The position numbers and the translations under genes were made by a program. The notes beneath the pieces were generated by a model. It made no database searches. It was not told the DNA's origin and saw only the letters and a program-made list of their open reading frames with translations. From a virus, in IMG/VR virus record IMGVR_UViG_3300015371_000009, positions 1 through 64,000 of that record: a DNA stretch of 64,000 nt; one strand, 5' to 3'. Positions within the stretch are counted from its first letter, which is position 1. The number at the start of each line of letters is the position of its first letter. Of this stretch, positions 30,718 to 39,200 are shown in pieces.

Positions 30718-32856
30718 GTGGCGACCATTTCCGACGCTGGTCATGCCCTTGCGGCGCTGATCGAGCCCGTAGCGCGCCTGCTGCTGGGCGAGCCGAACAC
30801 GCGGCTGTCATCCGATCATGAACTTCGTTACGGCAGCCGCGGCAGTTTTTCGATCGATCTGCAAAAAGGTGTTTGGCACGACCACGAAACCGGCGAAGGC
30901 GGTGGCGTGCTCGATCTGGTGCAACGTGAGACTGGGCTGACCGAAGCGCGCCGTTGCGTGCAGTGGCTGGAAGAGGCCGGCTTTGATCTTGAGCGCGAGC
31001 AGCCGCCGCGCAAGGGCAAGCCCAAGCCCAAGGACAAAGATAACGGCAAGGGCTCGCACTTCAACATCGTTGCCACCTATGACTACACCGACGAAATCGG
31101 TCATCTGCTGTTTCAGGTTTGTCGGCTCGATCCGAAAGATTTCCGCCAGCGCAAGCCTGATCATGGTGGCTGGTCGTGGTCGGTGCGCGGCGTGCGCAAC
31201 GTGCCATACCGATTGCCGGAGCTGCTTGAGCAATTGGCGGAGCAGCATGTTGTGTTCGTGGTCGAGGGTGAAAAGGACGCCAACAATCTTTGGCAGCTCG
31301 GCATTCCGGCGACCACCAATGCCGGCGGCGCCGGCAAGTGGCGTGCGGAGCTGAACGAATTTTTTTCCGGCGCCGACGTGGTGATCATCGAAGACAACGA
31401 CCCACAGAAAAAACATCCGAAGACCGGCGAGCTGATGTTTCATGACGATGGCCGGCCGATCCTGCCCGGCCAGGATCACGCGCAAGCGGTGGCCGCGGCG
31501 CTCGACGGCATCGCCACACGGGTGCGGGTGCTGAAGCTCGTGCAATTTTGGCCGGCGATGCCGCTCAAGGGCGACGTTTCCGATTGGCTCGAGCACGGCG
31601 GCGGTTCGCCCGAGATGCTGTTCGAAATTATCGAGCAGCTGCCGGATTGGCGGCCACCGGCCAAGCCACCAGAGCAGCAACCACCGCCGCCCGAATGGGG
31701 CGAGCTGCCCGCGGTCAGCGATCTGCCGCCGCTCGACGTCATGGATTTGGTGGCGCTGCAGGGCGTGCCGGTGCCGCTGCAGCGCTGGCAAGTGCCGGGA
31801 CTGGTGCCGTCCTGCAATGTCAGCCTGCTGTCAGGCGACGGCGGCATCGGCAAAACATTGCTGATGCAACAGCTCGCGGTCGCCACCGTGCTCGGTCGTG
31901 ACTGGATCGGATTGTTGCCTGAACCAGGTCCGGTGCTGCTGATTTCAGCGGAGGATGACGTCAACGAAATTCATTTTCGGCTGGACAAAATTATCCGCCG
32001 CTATGGTGCGAGCTGGACCGACCTCAAAGACCTCCACATTATTTCGCTGGCCGGCAAGGACGCAGCGTTCGCGGTCGCCGGCAACAATCACATCGTCAAA
32101 CCCACATTGCTCTGGTTTGCGATCTGTGAACTGGCCCGGCGTATCCGACCGAAAATGATCGGCATCGATACCGCGGCCGACGTGTTCTTGGTCGAGGAGC
32201 GCGATCGCGCGCAAGCCCGGCAATGCATCTCGCTGTTGCGCGGCCTCAGCATGGAAGTCAACGCCGCAACGCTGCTGCTGTCACATCCAAGTTTGCACGG
32301 CATTCAATCGGGCAGTGGCCAGAGCGGCTCAACCGGATGGAATAATTCGGTGCGCTCGCGGCTCTACCTCTACACGCCGCAGGATGACGAAATCGCGACA
32401 AGCAAAGACATTCGCGTGCTCGAAACCAAAAAAGCCAACTACACCGCGCACGGCCAACAGGTCCGGTTGAAATGGAATGAAGGCCTGTTCGAGCTTGAGA
32501 GCAGCGGGCAACCGCAAACCGCCTACGACAAGGCGTCGGTCGAACAACGCGCGCTGTCAATTTTCAAGGCGCTGCTCAACGTCCACAACAACGGCGACAT
32601 CCCGGTCAGCGCCACCATGGGCGCCCGCAATTACGCGCCAACGGTGTTCGCCAGAATGGATCAAGCAAAGCTGCTGGCACCCAATCACAAGGGACGAATG
32701 AACCTCCTGCGCGACGCAATGTACGCCCTGCTGAAGACCGGCGAGGTGGCCAACGGCCAGGGTCCAGCCTGGAAACCGCCCTCAAAACAGACCGCGTGCC
32801 TCTACACGGTGAAGTTGCCGGAGCCTGAATTTATCCAGGAGGAGTTGAAAATATGA
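30718..32856 (+). CDS. Bifunctional primase-helicase (Toprim + RecA-like)
   Basis: A 712-residue protein starting at GTG behind AGGAAGG. Residues 1-95 are an N-terminal primase-type region. A Toprim part at about 178-230 has VVEGEKDANNLW and IIEDNDPQ. Residues 340-590 are a RepA/AAA_25 ATPase: Walker A GDGGIGKT (373-380), Walker B IGIDTAAD, and LLSHPS. C-terminal winged-helix-like sequence follows. It is the phage replisome's primer-making helicase. Confidence 0.8.
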   Translation: MATISDAGHALAALIEPVARLLLGEPNTRLSSDHELRYGSRGSFSIDLQKGVWHDHETGEGGGVLDLVQRETGLTEARRCVQWLEEAGFDLEREQPPRKGKPKPKDKDNGKGSHFNIVATYDYTDEIGHLLFQVCRLDPKDFRQRKPDHGGWSWSVRGVRNVPYRLPELLEQLAEQHVVFVVEGEKDANNLWQLGIPATTNAGGAGKWRAELNEFFSGADVVIIEDNDPQKKHPKTGELMFHDDGRPILPGQDHAQAVAAALDGIATRVRVLKLVQFWPAMPLKGDVSDWLEHGGGSPEMLFEIIEQLPDWRPPAKPPEQQPPPPEWGELPAVSDLPPLDVMDLVALQGVPVPLQRWQVPGLVPSCNVSLLSGDGGIGKTLLMQQLAVATVLGRDWIGLLPEPGPVLLISAEDDVNEIHFRLDKIIRRYGASWTDLKDLHIISLAGKDAAFAVAGNNHIVKPTLLWFAICELARRIRPKMIGIDTAADVFLVEERDRAQARQCISLLRGLSMEVNAATLLLSHPSLHGIQSGSGQSGSTGWNNSVRSRLYLYTPQDDEIATSKDIRVLETKKANYTAHGQQVRLKWNEGLFELESSGQPQTAYDKASVEQRALSIFKALLNVHNNGDIPVSATMGARNYAPTVFARMDQAKLLAPNHKGRMNLLRDAMYALLKTGEVANGQGPAWKPPSKQTACLYTVKLPEPEFIQEELKI

Positions 32857-33134
32857 CTGCCGCACCTTCCGCACCCCCTGCCGCACCCCCTGCTTCACCG
32901 GGTGTCGCACCCCCTGCCGTACCCCCTGCCGCACGTCGAAAAAGCTGCCGCACCCCCTGCCGCACCCCCTGTGCCTCTGTCCCCTTATATATCCTAGCGC
33001 GTTCGCTACGGCGTAACGCGCGCCTCATAGAGGCGCACGCCTTGCTCACGCTGCATTGCGGTAGATCGGTCAGTGATGCTGACCGTTATGAACTAACCCC
33101 GACGATTGTTCATAACGGCGAGGTGCGATCATGA
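32853..33134 (+). CDS. Proline/alanine-rich ORF, doubtful
   Basis: It is coupled by ATGA to the primase gene and is 93 residues long. The N-terminus is a run of PAAPP-type residues encoded by repeated GCACCCCCTGCC units. The rest overlaps a cluster of inverted repeats. The repeats may be a DNA element rather than a protein. Confidence 0.35.
   Translation: MTAAPSAPPAAPPASPGVAPPAVPPAARRKSCRTPCRTPCASVPLYILARSLRRNARLIEAHALLTLHCGRSVSDADRYELTPTIVHNGEVRS
33002..33118. repeat. Inverted-repeat cluster after primase
   Basis: At least three hairpins are visible. One is CGCCTC-ATA-GAGGCG at about 33025-33039. Another is CGGTCAG/CTGACCG at 33067-33085. The last has perfect 11-bp arms, CCGTTATGAAC (33083-33093) and GTTCATAACGG (33108-33118), around 14 nt. 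The position after a primase gene suits an origin or regulatory element. Confidence 0.7.
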
Positions 33135-33436
33135 CCCGCCGCACCCTGCCGCAGCGCCGGCATGCCGAAACTTTTGAATTGAAGTTCGGCGCCAATCAAA
33201 CCGTCTTCCAGGTCACGCTGGGACGCTACGCCAACGGCGACCTTGGCGAGGTCTTCATCAGCAACGCCAAAGCTGGCAGTGAGCTGGATGCAATCGCTCG
33301 AGATGCTGCGGTGTTGTTGTCGATCGCGATCCAATTCGGAATTCCGCTCGACGTCATGCGCCATGCGATCACGCGCGAAGCAAGCGGTGCCGCCTCCACG
33401 ATTATCGGCACGCTGCTCGATCGGCTGGAGGCGTGA
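33131..33436 (+). CDS. TSCPD-domain protein
   Basis: A 101-residue protein. The sequence FELKFGANQTVFQVTLGRYANGDLGEVFISNAK and ARDAAVLLSIAIQFGIPLDV matches the TSCPD domain that ends some ribonucleotide reductases and occurs alone in phages and rhizobia. It would have a nucleotide-metabolism or regulatory role. Confidence 0.7.
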   Translation: MTRRTLPQRRHAETFELKFGANQTVFQVTLGRYANGDLGEVFISNAKAGSELDAIARDAAVLLSIAIQFGIPLDVMRHAITREASGAASTIIGTLLDRLEA

Positions 33437-33437
33437 C

Positions 33438-33623
33438 GTGAAGATCATCCAGCACCCAGCGATGAAACCGGGACTCGTCGCGCTGCGACGTCGACACAAA
33501 ATCGTTTGGATGGGTCCGCTGTCGCTGGCAGCACCGTGGACCAAGGTCGAGTGCGACGCCATCATCGTGTCGCCAGAAGACTACGCCAAAATAAAACAGC
33601 TCGCCGAAGAGGACATGCAATGA
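33438..33623 (+). CDS. Hypothetical protein, 61 aa
   Basis: GTG start one base after the TSCPD stop; sequence MKIIQHPAMKPGLVALRRRH. Acidic C-terminus. It overlaps the next gene by ATGA. The function is unknown. Confidence 0.5.
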   Translation: MKIIQHPAMKPGLVALRRRHKIVWMGPLSLAAPWTKVECDAIIVSPEDYAKIKQLAEEDMQ

Positions 33624-33823
33624 CCTGGTTTGGGTATCGGCTTTCGATGTGGGGCCCGCCGCTCGCGTTCAAAACCGAAGTGCAGCCGTCGGCCAATCTC
33701 ACACCGGTCACGCGATACGATCACGAATATCCCAATCGACAAATTCGCAAGCTCACTGATGCCGACGCGGCGTTGACGATCGATGCGTTGAAGCAAAAAT
33801 TTCCGTACGTGAGGGAAGCATGA
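33620..33823 (+). CDS. Hypothetical protein, 67 aa
   Basis: The start MTWFGYRLSMWGPP overlaps the previous stop. A basic C-terminal helix (TIDALKQKFPYVREA) ends at the NusG-like start. The function is unknown. Confidence 0.55.
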   Translation: MTWFGYRLSMWGPPLAFKTEVQPSANLTPVTRYDHEYPNRQIRKLTDADAALTIDALKQKFPYVREA

Positions 33824-34290
33824 GCTACTGGGCCGTTGCTCAGACCGAACCGCAGCGCGAGCACATCGCGCGAGTGTTCCTGATGCGTCACGGCTATGAG
33901 ACTTACGCGCCGAGAGTCAAAATTCAGGGACGTGTGGCGCGGCTGTTCCCGACCTATATTTTCATCCGGATAGTCGACCGCTGGTATCCCGCGCGGTGGT
34001 CCATCGGCATCCAACGGATTCTGATGGCCGGTGAGGTCCCGGCAAAAGTCCCGGAGCGCGTCTTGAAGGATTTACGCGAGCGCGACAGCGGTGGCTTCGT
34101 GAAGCTGCCGCCAGCGAACAGATTGCGCATTGGCGCAAAAATGCGCGTCCTGCGCGGACCGTTTGCGGGCCACATCGGCCTTCACGACGGAATGTCCGGA
34201 GCTGACCGGCAACGCGTGCTGCTCGAGCTTTTGGGCCAGCACGTCAGCGTGGAAATGCCGGCGCGCGATATTGTGCCGTTGCCGTATTGA
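33820..34290 (+). CDS. NusG/RfaH-like antitermination factor
   Basis: A 156-residue protein. The N-terminal NGN domain carries YWAVAQTEPQREHIARVFL, GYETYAPRVK and TYIFIRI. A KOW-type C-terminal domain has VLRGPFAGHIGLH. It should bind RNA polymerase and make it pause-resistant or act at specific sites. It lies directly upstream of a long structured non-coding region and the terminase genes, so a role in late transcription is likely. Confidence 0.8.
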   Translation: MSYWAVAQTEPQREHIARVFLMRHGYETYAPRVKIQGRVARLFPTYIFIRIVDRWYPARWSIGIQRILMAGEVPAKVPERVLKDLRERDSGGFVKLPPANRLRIGAKMRVLRGPFAGHIGLHDGMSGADRQRVLLELLGQHVSVEMPARDIVPLPY

Positions 34291-34660
34291 GCCCACCGCC
34301 GCTTGCGTCTGCAACGGTCTTGCGCTACTAGCGAAACACCCAACCGAAAAAAATGGCTTTGCTGCTCAAGCGGATGGCTCGAAAACCGAGTCCCGCCGGT
34401 GTGCAGCGCGTTCGCTCCCGTAGCGGTTTTTCGGTTGGGTAGTTTACCGCTGCGGCTCTCGGTGCTAGGCGCCTTGTCCTCCCTCCTCCGACCCAGCTCG
34501 CGGCAAAGTCCCCCGATTTTTCCCGCATGCGCGGTCATTGGCGCCTAGCACCAATTTTCCCAGTTTGTTCTCGGTGCCCGGATTTTCGGGTAATTTCATA
34601 TCCACGGTCGGGTTGCTGTTCCGTTCACGCCTGCCGATTTAATTTCCACTGGGGCGGACC
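34291..34660 (+). promoter_or_regulatory. Structured non-coding region after NusG-like gene
   Basis: 370 bp without a gene. Two long-loop inverted repeats are exact. ACCCAACCGAAAAA (34338-34351) pairs with TTTTTCGGTTGGGT (34427-34440). GGTGCTAGGCGCC (34461-34473) pairs with GGCGCCTAGCACC (34540-34552). The two stems enclose 75 and 66 nt. They could be transcript structures read by the NusG-like factor, or a terminator/attenuator. Confidence 0.65.
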
Positions 34661-34975
34661 ATGTTCGGACGAAAGCCCCCTCACGATGAGTGGTACGGCA
34701 CGGCCCGCTGGAAAAAGCGCCGTCGTGCGCAGCTGCTCCGTGAACCGCTGTGCGCCATGTGTTTGGCCAAGGCTTTGGTGGTGCCGGCGGAGGTGGCCGA
34801 CCACGTCATCCCCCACAGGGGTGACCCGAAACTGTTTTGGTTTGGGAAGCTCCAGTCCCTATGCGCCAACCATCACAACAGCGCTAAAAAGGAAATGGAA
34901 ACAAGGGGTTATGCCTCAGACATTGGCATAGATGGGTATCCTATCGATCCCATGCACCCTGCAAATCGTGTTTAG
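34661..34975 (+). CDS. HNH endonuclease
   Basis: A 104-residue protein with LCAMCLAKALVVPAEVADHV then IPHRGD and SLCANHHNSAKKEME, the HNH motif with zinc Cys pairs. The position just upstream of terminase is typical. In HK97-like phages such HNH proteins cooperate with terminase in DNA cutting. Confidence 0.85.
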   Translation: MFGRKPPHDEWYGTARWKKRRRAQLLREPLCAMCLAKALVVPAEVADHVIPHRGDPKLFWFGKLQSLCANHHNSAKKEMETRGYASDIGIDGYPIDPMHPANRV

Positions 34976-35432
34976 GAACAAGGACTTACACCTACAACCC
35001 TGCCGTGCTGGCCTATATACGTGCACAGTGTTGACACAATCCCACAACCTAGAGTTCTAAGGGGTTCCGAGTGCGCAACTTTATTTCGAGGTCATTTTGA
35101 CCGTTGCAAGCCATTGATTTGATTGAGGAAATAGCGCTGCGTTTTCGGGAAAAAGATTGAACAATATCAATGGGTTACAAAGTGGGTTTGGGTCCATTCA
35201 ATAGGAAGGGCGTGGGTGAGCTGTAATCGCGACCCATTCCCTTCCTTCGTCCAGGGGGGCCGGGCCGCATGGGCGGCCAGCTGCGGCCAGCTGGCAAGGC
35301 ATGGGGCCGGGGGGGATGTCCAAATTAAAATAGATAGGACAGAATTCCAGCGCGGCGGCGCTGCAAAATTTCCATTTCACAAAGGGGGTCGTTTGGGGTT
35401 TTTTCTTCCAAAGTTCCAACAATGAGGCGCAA
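34976..35432 (+). promoter_or_regulatory. Non-coding region before terminase; candidate cos/pac and promoter
   Basis: 457 bp without a gene. It contains operator GGTCATTTTGACC (35090-35102, a perfect palindrome), a TTGACA at 35031, CTATAT near 35013, and a GC-rich block with direct GGCCAGCTG repeats around 35276-35292. Upstream of a terminase small subunit this is the usual place for the packaging site. None of these is demonstrated. Confidence 0.5.
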
Positions 35433-36248
35433 ATGCGGCACAAGCCTAAAAAGGGCATACGACAGGTTGCAAAGGGTTGTGCCGGGGAACCCGAGGAACT
35501 TGGTCTGCAACCTGTAGCATACACTGCGGAACTTCCTGGCGATCGCCCGCCCGCCCCGGAATGGTTTGAGGCTGACGAACGCGCCGAATGGACTGCCATT
35601 GTCGACCGCATGCCTTCGGGCTGGTTTACGCGCGAGACACATCAATTGCTTGCCGAGTTGTGCACGTTGACGTGCCTGTCCCGGAAGGTGACCGAGGAGT
35701 TGCAGGCGGTTCGGCAGAGGTCGCTTTCGATCCCCGCGCACATGGCTGACTTCGGTCGGCTGACCACGATGAAAATCCGGCTGACCAGCGCGATGGCGAA
35801 CGTCGCGTCGAAGCTGCGCCTGACCCATCGAAGCCGCTACGACGCGAGAGCCGCAGCCGATGCCGAAAAGAAGGGCACTCGACACCAAAAACCGTGGGAG
35901 CTTGGGCGCGGAGATAATCCAATGGATCGAAGCCGCGTGCTTCGTCCCGGAGGGCGCGCTAGTTGGCCAGCCGCTGATTCTGGCGCCGTGGCAGCGCCGC
36001 GAGATAATCAGAATCTACGACAACCCCGCGGGGACCAGGCGCGCGATCCTGTCGTTCGGCCGCAAGAATGGCAAAACCGCGCTGGCCGCGCTGCTGATGC
36101 TGGTGCACTTGCTGGGCCCGTGCCGGCGGATCAACAGCCAACTATTCAGCACGGCTCAGAGCCGCGACCAGGCGGCGCTGATCTTTCGGCTGGCAGCGAA
36201 AATTGTGCGCATGTCGCCGATATTGTCGGCGGCGACCGTGATCCGTGA
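35433..36248 (+). CDS. terS: Terminase small subunit (P27-like), long overlap with TerL
   Basis: A 271-residue frame. The first about 150 residues are P27-like: APEWFEADERAEWTAIVDRM, TRETHQLLAELCTLT, and a helical tail to TRHQKPWELG. P27-family small subunits are usually about 150 residues, and here no stop occurs for another 389 bp, all overlapping the large subunit in another frame. The C-terminal half is likely not a conserved protein. It should recognise the packaging site and recruit TerL. Confidence 0.75.
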   Translation: MRHKPKKGIRQVAKGCAGEPEELGLQPVAYTAELPGDRPPAPEWFEADERAEWTAIVDRMPSGWFTRETHQLLAELCTLTCLSRKVTEELQAVRQRSLSIPAHMADFGRLTTMKIRLTSAMANVASKLRLTHRSRYDARAAADAEKKGTRHQKPWELGRGDNPMDRSRVLRPGGRASWPAADSGAVAAPRDNQNLRQPRGDQARDPVVRPQEWQNRAGRAADAGALAGPVPADQQPTIQHGSEPRPGGADLSAGSENCAHVADIVGGDRDP

Positions 36249-37407
36249 AGGATCGAAGCAGCTGATCTGCGAGGAGGTTGGCAGCGTCTATCGCGCACTG
36301 AGTGCCGAGGTGCCGACCGCGTTCGGCTTGTCGCCAAGCTTCACGATCCACGATGAGCTGGGCCAAGTCCGCGGTCCGCGCTACGCGCTGTACGAAGCGC
36401 TCGAGACAGCGACCGGCGCGCAGTCCGATCCACTCTCAATCATCATCAGCACGCAAGCGCGCACCGACGCGGATTTGCTTTCGATCCTGATCGATGACGC
36501 GTTGCGCGGCGACGATCCCTCGACCGTGGTTTCGCTTTACACCGCCCCGATGGATGCCGATCCGTTTGCGCTCGAGACACTGCGGCTGGCGAACCCGGCG
36601 CTGGGCAACTTTCTCAACCCACGTGAGGTCATGGCGATGGCCGAGGATGCACGCCGCATGCCCGCGCGCGAACCGGAATTCCGCAATCTGATTCTCAATC
36701 AACGCGTGGAGGCCAACAATCCATTCGTCAAGCCGGCACTCTGGAAAGCTTGCGCCGGCGAGCCGGTCGATCTGCGCGGCCGCGAAATTTATGCCGGCCT
36801 CGATTTGTCGGAGACTTCCGACCTGACCGCGCTGGTGATCATCGGCAAGATCGACAAGGTCTGGCGCGTCCAGCCGACGTTCTGGCTGCCGGGCGTCGGC
36901 CTCGCCGACAAGGCTCGAGCCGATCGCGTGCCGTACGACACCTGGGCCAACAAAGGCTTCCTGCTGACGACGCCGGGCAAGTCGGTGGACTACGAGTTTG
37001 TTGCGCACTTCCTACGCAACGAATTGTTTGAAAAATACAAGGTCAAAAAAATTGCGTTCGATCGCTGGAATTTCAAACATCTCAAACCGTGGTTGCTCAA
37101 CGCCGGGCTGAGCGAAAAGCTTGTCACTGACACGTTCGTCGAGTTCGGTCAGGGCACGCAGTCCATGTCACCGGCGCTGCGCGAGTTGGAGTCGATGATC
37201 CTTGAGCGGCAAATCCAACATCCGGATAACCCCGTGCTCAACATGTGCGCCAGCAACGCGGTCGTGGAAGGCAACGACAGCTCGAACCGCAAGCTTTCAA
37301 AGAAGCGCTCAAGCGGCCGGATCGACGGCATGGTTGCGCTTGCGATGGCCGTCGGCGTGGCGCCGCTGAAGGCGAAGGCGATCGACATCTCGGCGCTCAT
37401 TGGCTGA
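35860..37407 (+). CDS. terL: Terminase large subunit
   Basis: A 515-residue protein. Walker A is FGRKNGKT (about 66-73) and Walker B FTIHDELGQ with Asp165-Glu166. The RNase H nuclease starts at YAGLDLSETSDLT (Asp315) and ends at GRIDGMVALA. It powers DNA packaging and cuts the concatemer. The last 11 codons are duplicated after the next gene, with synonymous changes only. Confidence 0.9.
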   Translation: MPKRRALDTKNRGSLGAEIIQWIEAACFVPEGALVGQPLILAPWQRREIIRIYDNPAGTRRAILSFGRKNGKTALAALLMLVHLLGPCRRINSQLFSTAQSRDQAALIFRLAAKIVRMSPILSAATVIREGSKQLICEEVGSVYRALSAEVPTAFGLSPSFTIHDELGQVRGPRYALYEALETATGAQSDPLSIIISTQARTDADLLSILIDDALRGDDPSTVVSLYTAPMDADPFALETLRLANPALGNFLNPREVMAMAEDARRMPAREPEFRNLILNQRVEANNPFVKPALWKACAGEPVDLRGREIYAGLDLSETSDLTALVIIGKIDKVWRVQPTFWLPGVGLADKARADRVPYDTWANKGFLLTTPGKSVDYEFVAHFLRNELFEKYKVKKIAFDRWNFKHLKPWLLNAGLSEKLVTDTFVEFGQGTQSMSPALRELESMILERQIQHPDNPVLNMCASNAVVEGNDSSNRKLSKKRSSGRIDGMVALAMAVGVAPLKAKAIDISALIG

Positions 37408-37413
37408 CGTCGG

Positions 37414-37914
37414 TCACTCAGCCGCGACCAGACGCGGGCGGAACGGCTCGGCTGGCTGCTCGGGCTCGGCTTCCGGTTTGGGCTTCCGCAGCCGCTTGAG
37501 CCGTGATGCCGAGATTTCCCGCGACCGTTTCAACTGGCGCCGTAGCTCGGTGTTCTGTTCTTCGAGATGCCTGTAGCTTTGGTCGGTCGGGTTGCCCCGC
37601 AATACAACATCGAGAGCCTTGCTGGCCCATGCAAACAGGTTGTCGCGGGGCTGTAACGGCTCGACCTGCCAACTGTGGTTCAAGAAATACTCAGGCACCG
37701 TGACTTCGCCGCAGACATGGCTGTGTCCGACTTGCTCGGCCTTGGGAAATCGAAAGCACCAGCCTTCAAGCCTGCCGTGATTTTTGACGTACTGAACCCA
37801 CGTGTATTGATCCCAGTCGTCGCCGCATAACCCTTCACATCGGCCAGCTTCACGATCGGCCTTGTGCTGTGGCGGCTCGGTTGCTCGGAAGTAGCGGCAG
37901 ATCAAACATGGCAT
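37414..37914 (-). CDS. Leftward cassette gene behind terL, 166 aa
   Basis: It is opposite to the terminase genes and has its own strong AGGAGG. Cys-rich N-terminus (MPCLICRYF, GRCEGLCGDDWDQYTW, GWCFRF) and a C-terminal coiled coil (LEEQNTELRRQLKRSREI) with a Pro/Glu-rich tail. It lies between terL and a duplicated terL end, so it looks like an inserted moron. No family is recognised. Confidence 0.65.
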   Translation of the reverse strand: MPCLICRYFRATEPPQHKADREAGRCEGLCGDDWDQYTWVQYVKNHGRLEGWCFRFPKAEQVGHSHVCGEVTVPEYFLNHSWQVEPLQPRDNLFAWASKALDVVLRGNPTDQSYRHLEEQNTELRRQLKRSREISASRLKRLRKPKPEAEPEQPAEPFRPRLVAAE

Positions 37915-37935
37915 GGTCGTTTCCTCCTAACGCTC

Positions 37936-37971
37936 ACGAAGGCGATCGACATTTCCGCGCTGATCGGATGA
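37936..37971 (+). pseudogene. Remnant of a terL 3' end
   Basis: The codons read K-A-I-D-I-S-A-L-I-G-stop, the same as the end of terL (37375-37407). All five base differences are third-position synonymous changes. This is an orphan coding fragment, best seen as the 3' end of a diverged terL left behind an inserted or exchanged cassette. Confidence 0.75.
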
Positions 37972-38027
37972 TACCGGCCGGGCACACCGGATGTGGGCGT
38001 CACCTGACCATTGGCCCGGCCGGTATC
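37970..38027 (+). repeat. 30-nt-loop hairpin family, copy 9
   Basis: Perfect 14-bp arms (37970-37983, 38014-38027). The 30-nt loop reads A, 8 nt, GTGGGCGTCA, 10 nt, G. The arm starts inside the stop of the terL remnant. Confidence 0.9.
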
Positions 38028-38102
38028 CTGGGGTCGGAGGGCAACAGCGCCGTGGATGACATGCATCGCTTGGCCACACCGACCTTGCGCAGATCGTAAC
38101 CC

Positions 38103-38351
38103 ATGAGTGAGCTAGAAATCAAAGCTGTCGAAATCGCGAAGCTGCAGCTGGCGCCCGGCGACATCGTGCTGCTGAAGGTCAACGAAATTCTAGCGGCGGA
38201 TCAAGTCGATCATTTGCGCAAGATGATGCTGCCGCTGCTGCCCAACGACGTGCGCTGTCTGGTGCTGAGCCGCGGCATGGACGTTTCGGTCTTGACCAAA
38301 GCCGAGGTCGAGCGCATGGCCGACACCGGCATCGCCAACGGTTGCGACTGA
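38103..38351 (+). CDS. Hypothetical protein, 82 aa
   Basis: It is an alpha/beta protein (ELAPGD-like QLAPGDIVLLKVNEILAADQ). Downstream of hairpin 9. No family is recognised. Confidence 0.6.
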   Translation: MSELEIKAVEIAKLQLAPGDIVLLKVNEILAADQVDHLRKMMLPLLPNDVRCLVLSRGMDVSVLTKAEVERMADTGIANGCD

Positions 38352-38353
38352 CC

Positions 38354-38629
38354 ATGAGCATGACCACCGCCAATCTTGCCGCCGTGTTAACGGCGCCGAA
38401 GGCTCTCAGCGCCGCCGACGTGGCGCGCCTCAAGCGCGAATGGGAGCGCTGCTACACTGGCAAAGGCCACCGCGTGGCGATCCTTACTGAGCCGCGCGCA
38501 TCGACGCGCCGTTATGATCCGTACTTCTGGCAGGCGCCGCCGCTGGTGATCCGCAGCGCCACGGAATTGCTGATGCAAGCAACCGTCATCGGCGGCACCG
38601 CGACAGCGCTGCTGGCGCTGTTGTTCTGA
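38354..38629 (+). CDS. Small membrane-associated protein, 91 aa
   Basis: Start MSMTTANLAAVLTAPK. A C-terminal hydrophobic helix (MQATVIGGTATALLALLF) suggests a membrane tail. The function is unknown. Confidence 0.55.
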   Translation: MSMTTANLAAVLTAPKALSAADVARLKREWERCYTGKGHRVAILTEPRASTRRYDPYFWQAPPLVIRSATELLMQATVIGGTATALLALLF

Positions 38630-38630
38630 A

Positions 38631-39194
38631 ATGCTGCCGACCGTCAAGCTCGAGGCGCCGCCGATCGCCGGCCCGTTCAGTCAGTATTTGAACGCGCGCG
38701 AAACGTCGGTGCTCGTGCACCTGGTCGGCCGGGTCAACCCGTGCACCATGATCGAGTTTGGCTGCAACGTCGGCCGCACCGCGTGTCGCGTGCTCGACAA
38801 CGTGCCGTCGATCGAGACTTACGTTGGCATCGACGTGCCGACGTTGTTTCGGCCGGTGCTGCATTGCCAGCGCAATGAGGTGCCGGCGCGCGCCGGGATC
38901 GAGGCCAGCGATCGCGACAATTTCTATCTGCTCGAGTGTCCCGGCGGCGCCACCGAATTGCTGGAAAACGACCTTGAGCGCTGCGAGGCAGTGTTCATCG
39001 ATGGCTGCCATAGCGAATACGGCGTGCTGGCCGATAGCCGGCTGGCCCGCGCACTGCTCAAGCCCGGCGGCGTCATCGTCTGGCACGATTACGCCAATCC
39101 CGGCGTCGAGGTGACGCGCGCGCTCGACCAGCTGCACGCGCAAGGCTGGCCGCTGCAGCACGTCGAAGGCACTTGGTTGGCGTTCATGCACTGA
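38631..39194 (+). CDS. Class I SAM-dependent methyltransferase
   Basis: A 187-residue protein. It has MIEFGCNVGRTACRVLD (motif I), YVGIDVP, AVFIDGCHSEYGVLADSRLA and LKPGGVIVWHDYANPG, a pattern of the Methyltransf_24 group. The substrate is unknown; a sugar or small molecule is most common for this group. Confidence 0.75.
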   Translation: MLPTVKLEAPPIAGPFSQYLNARETSVLVHLVGRVNPCTMIEFGCNVGRTACRVLDNVPSIETYVGIDVPTLFRPVLHCQRNEVPARAGIEASDRDNFYLLECPGGATELLENDLERCEAVFIDGCHSEYGVLADSRLARALLKPGGVIVWHDYANPGVEVTRALDQLHAQGWPLQHVEGTWLAFMH

Positions 39195-39200
39195 GTTGGG

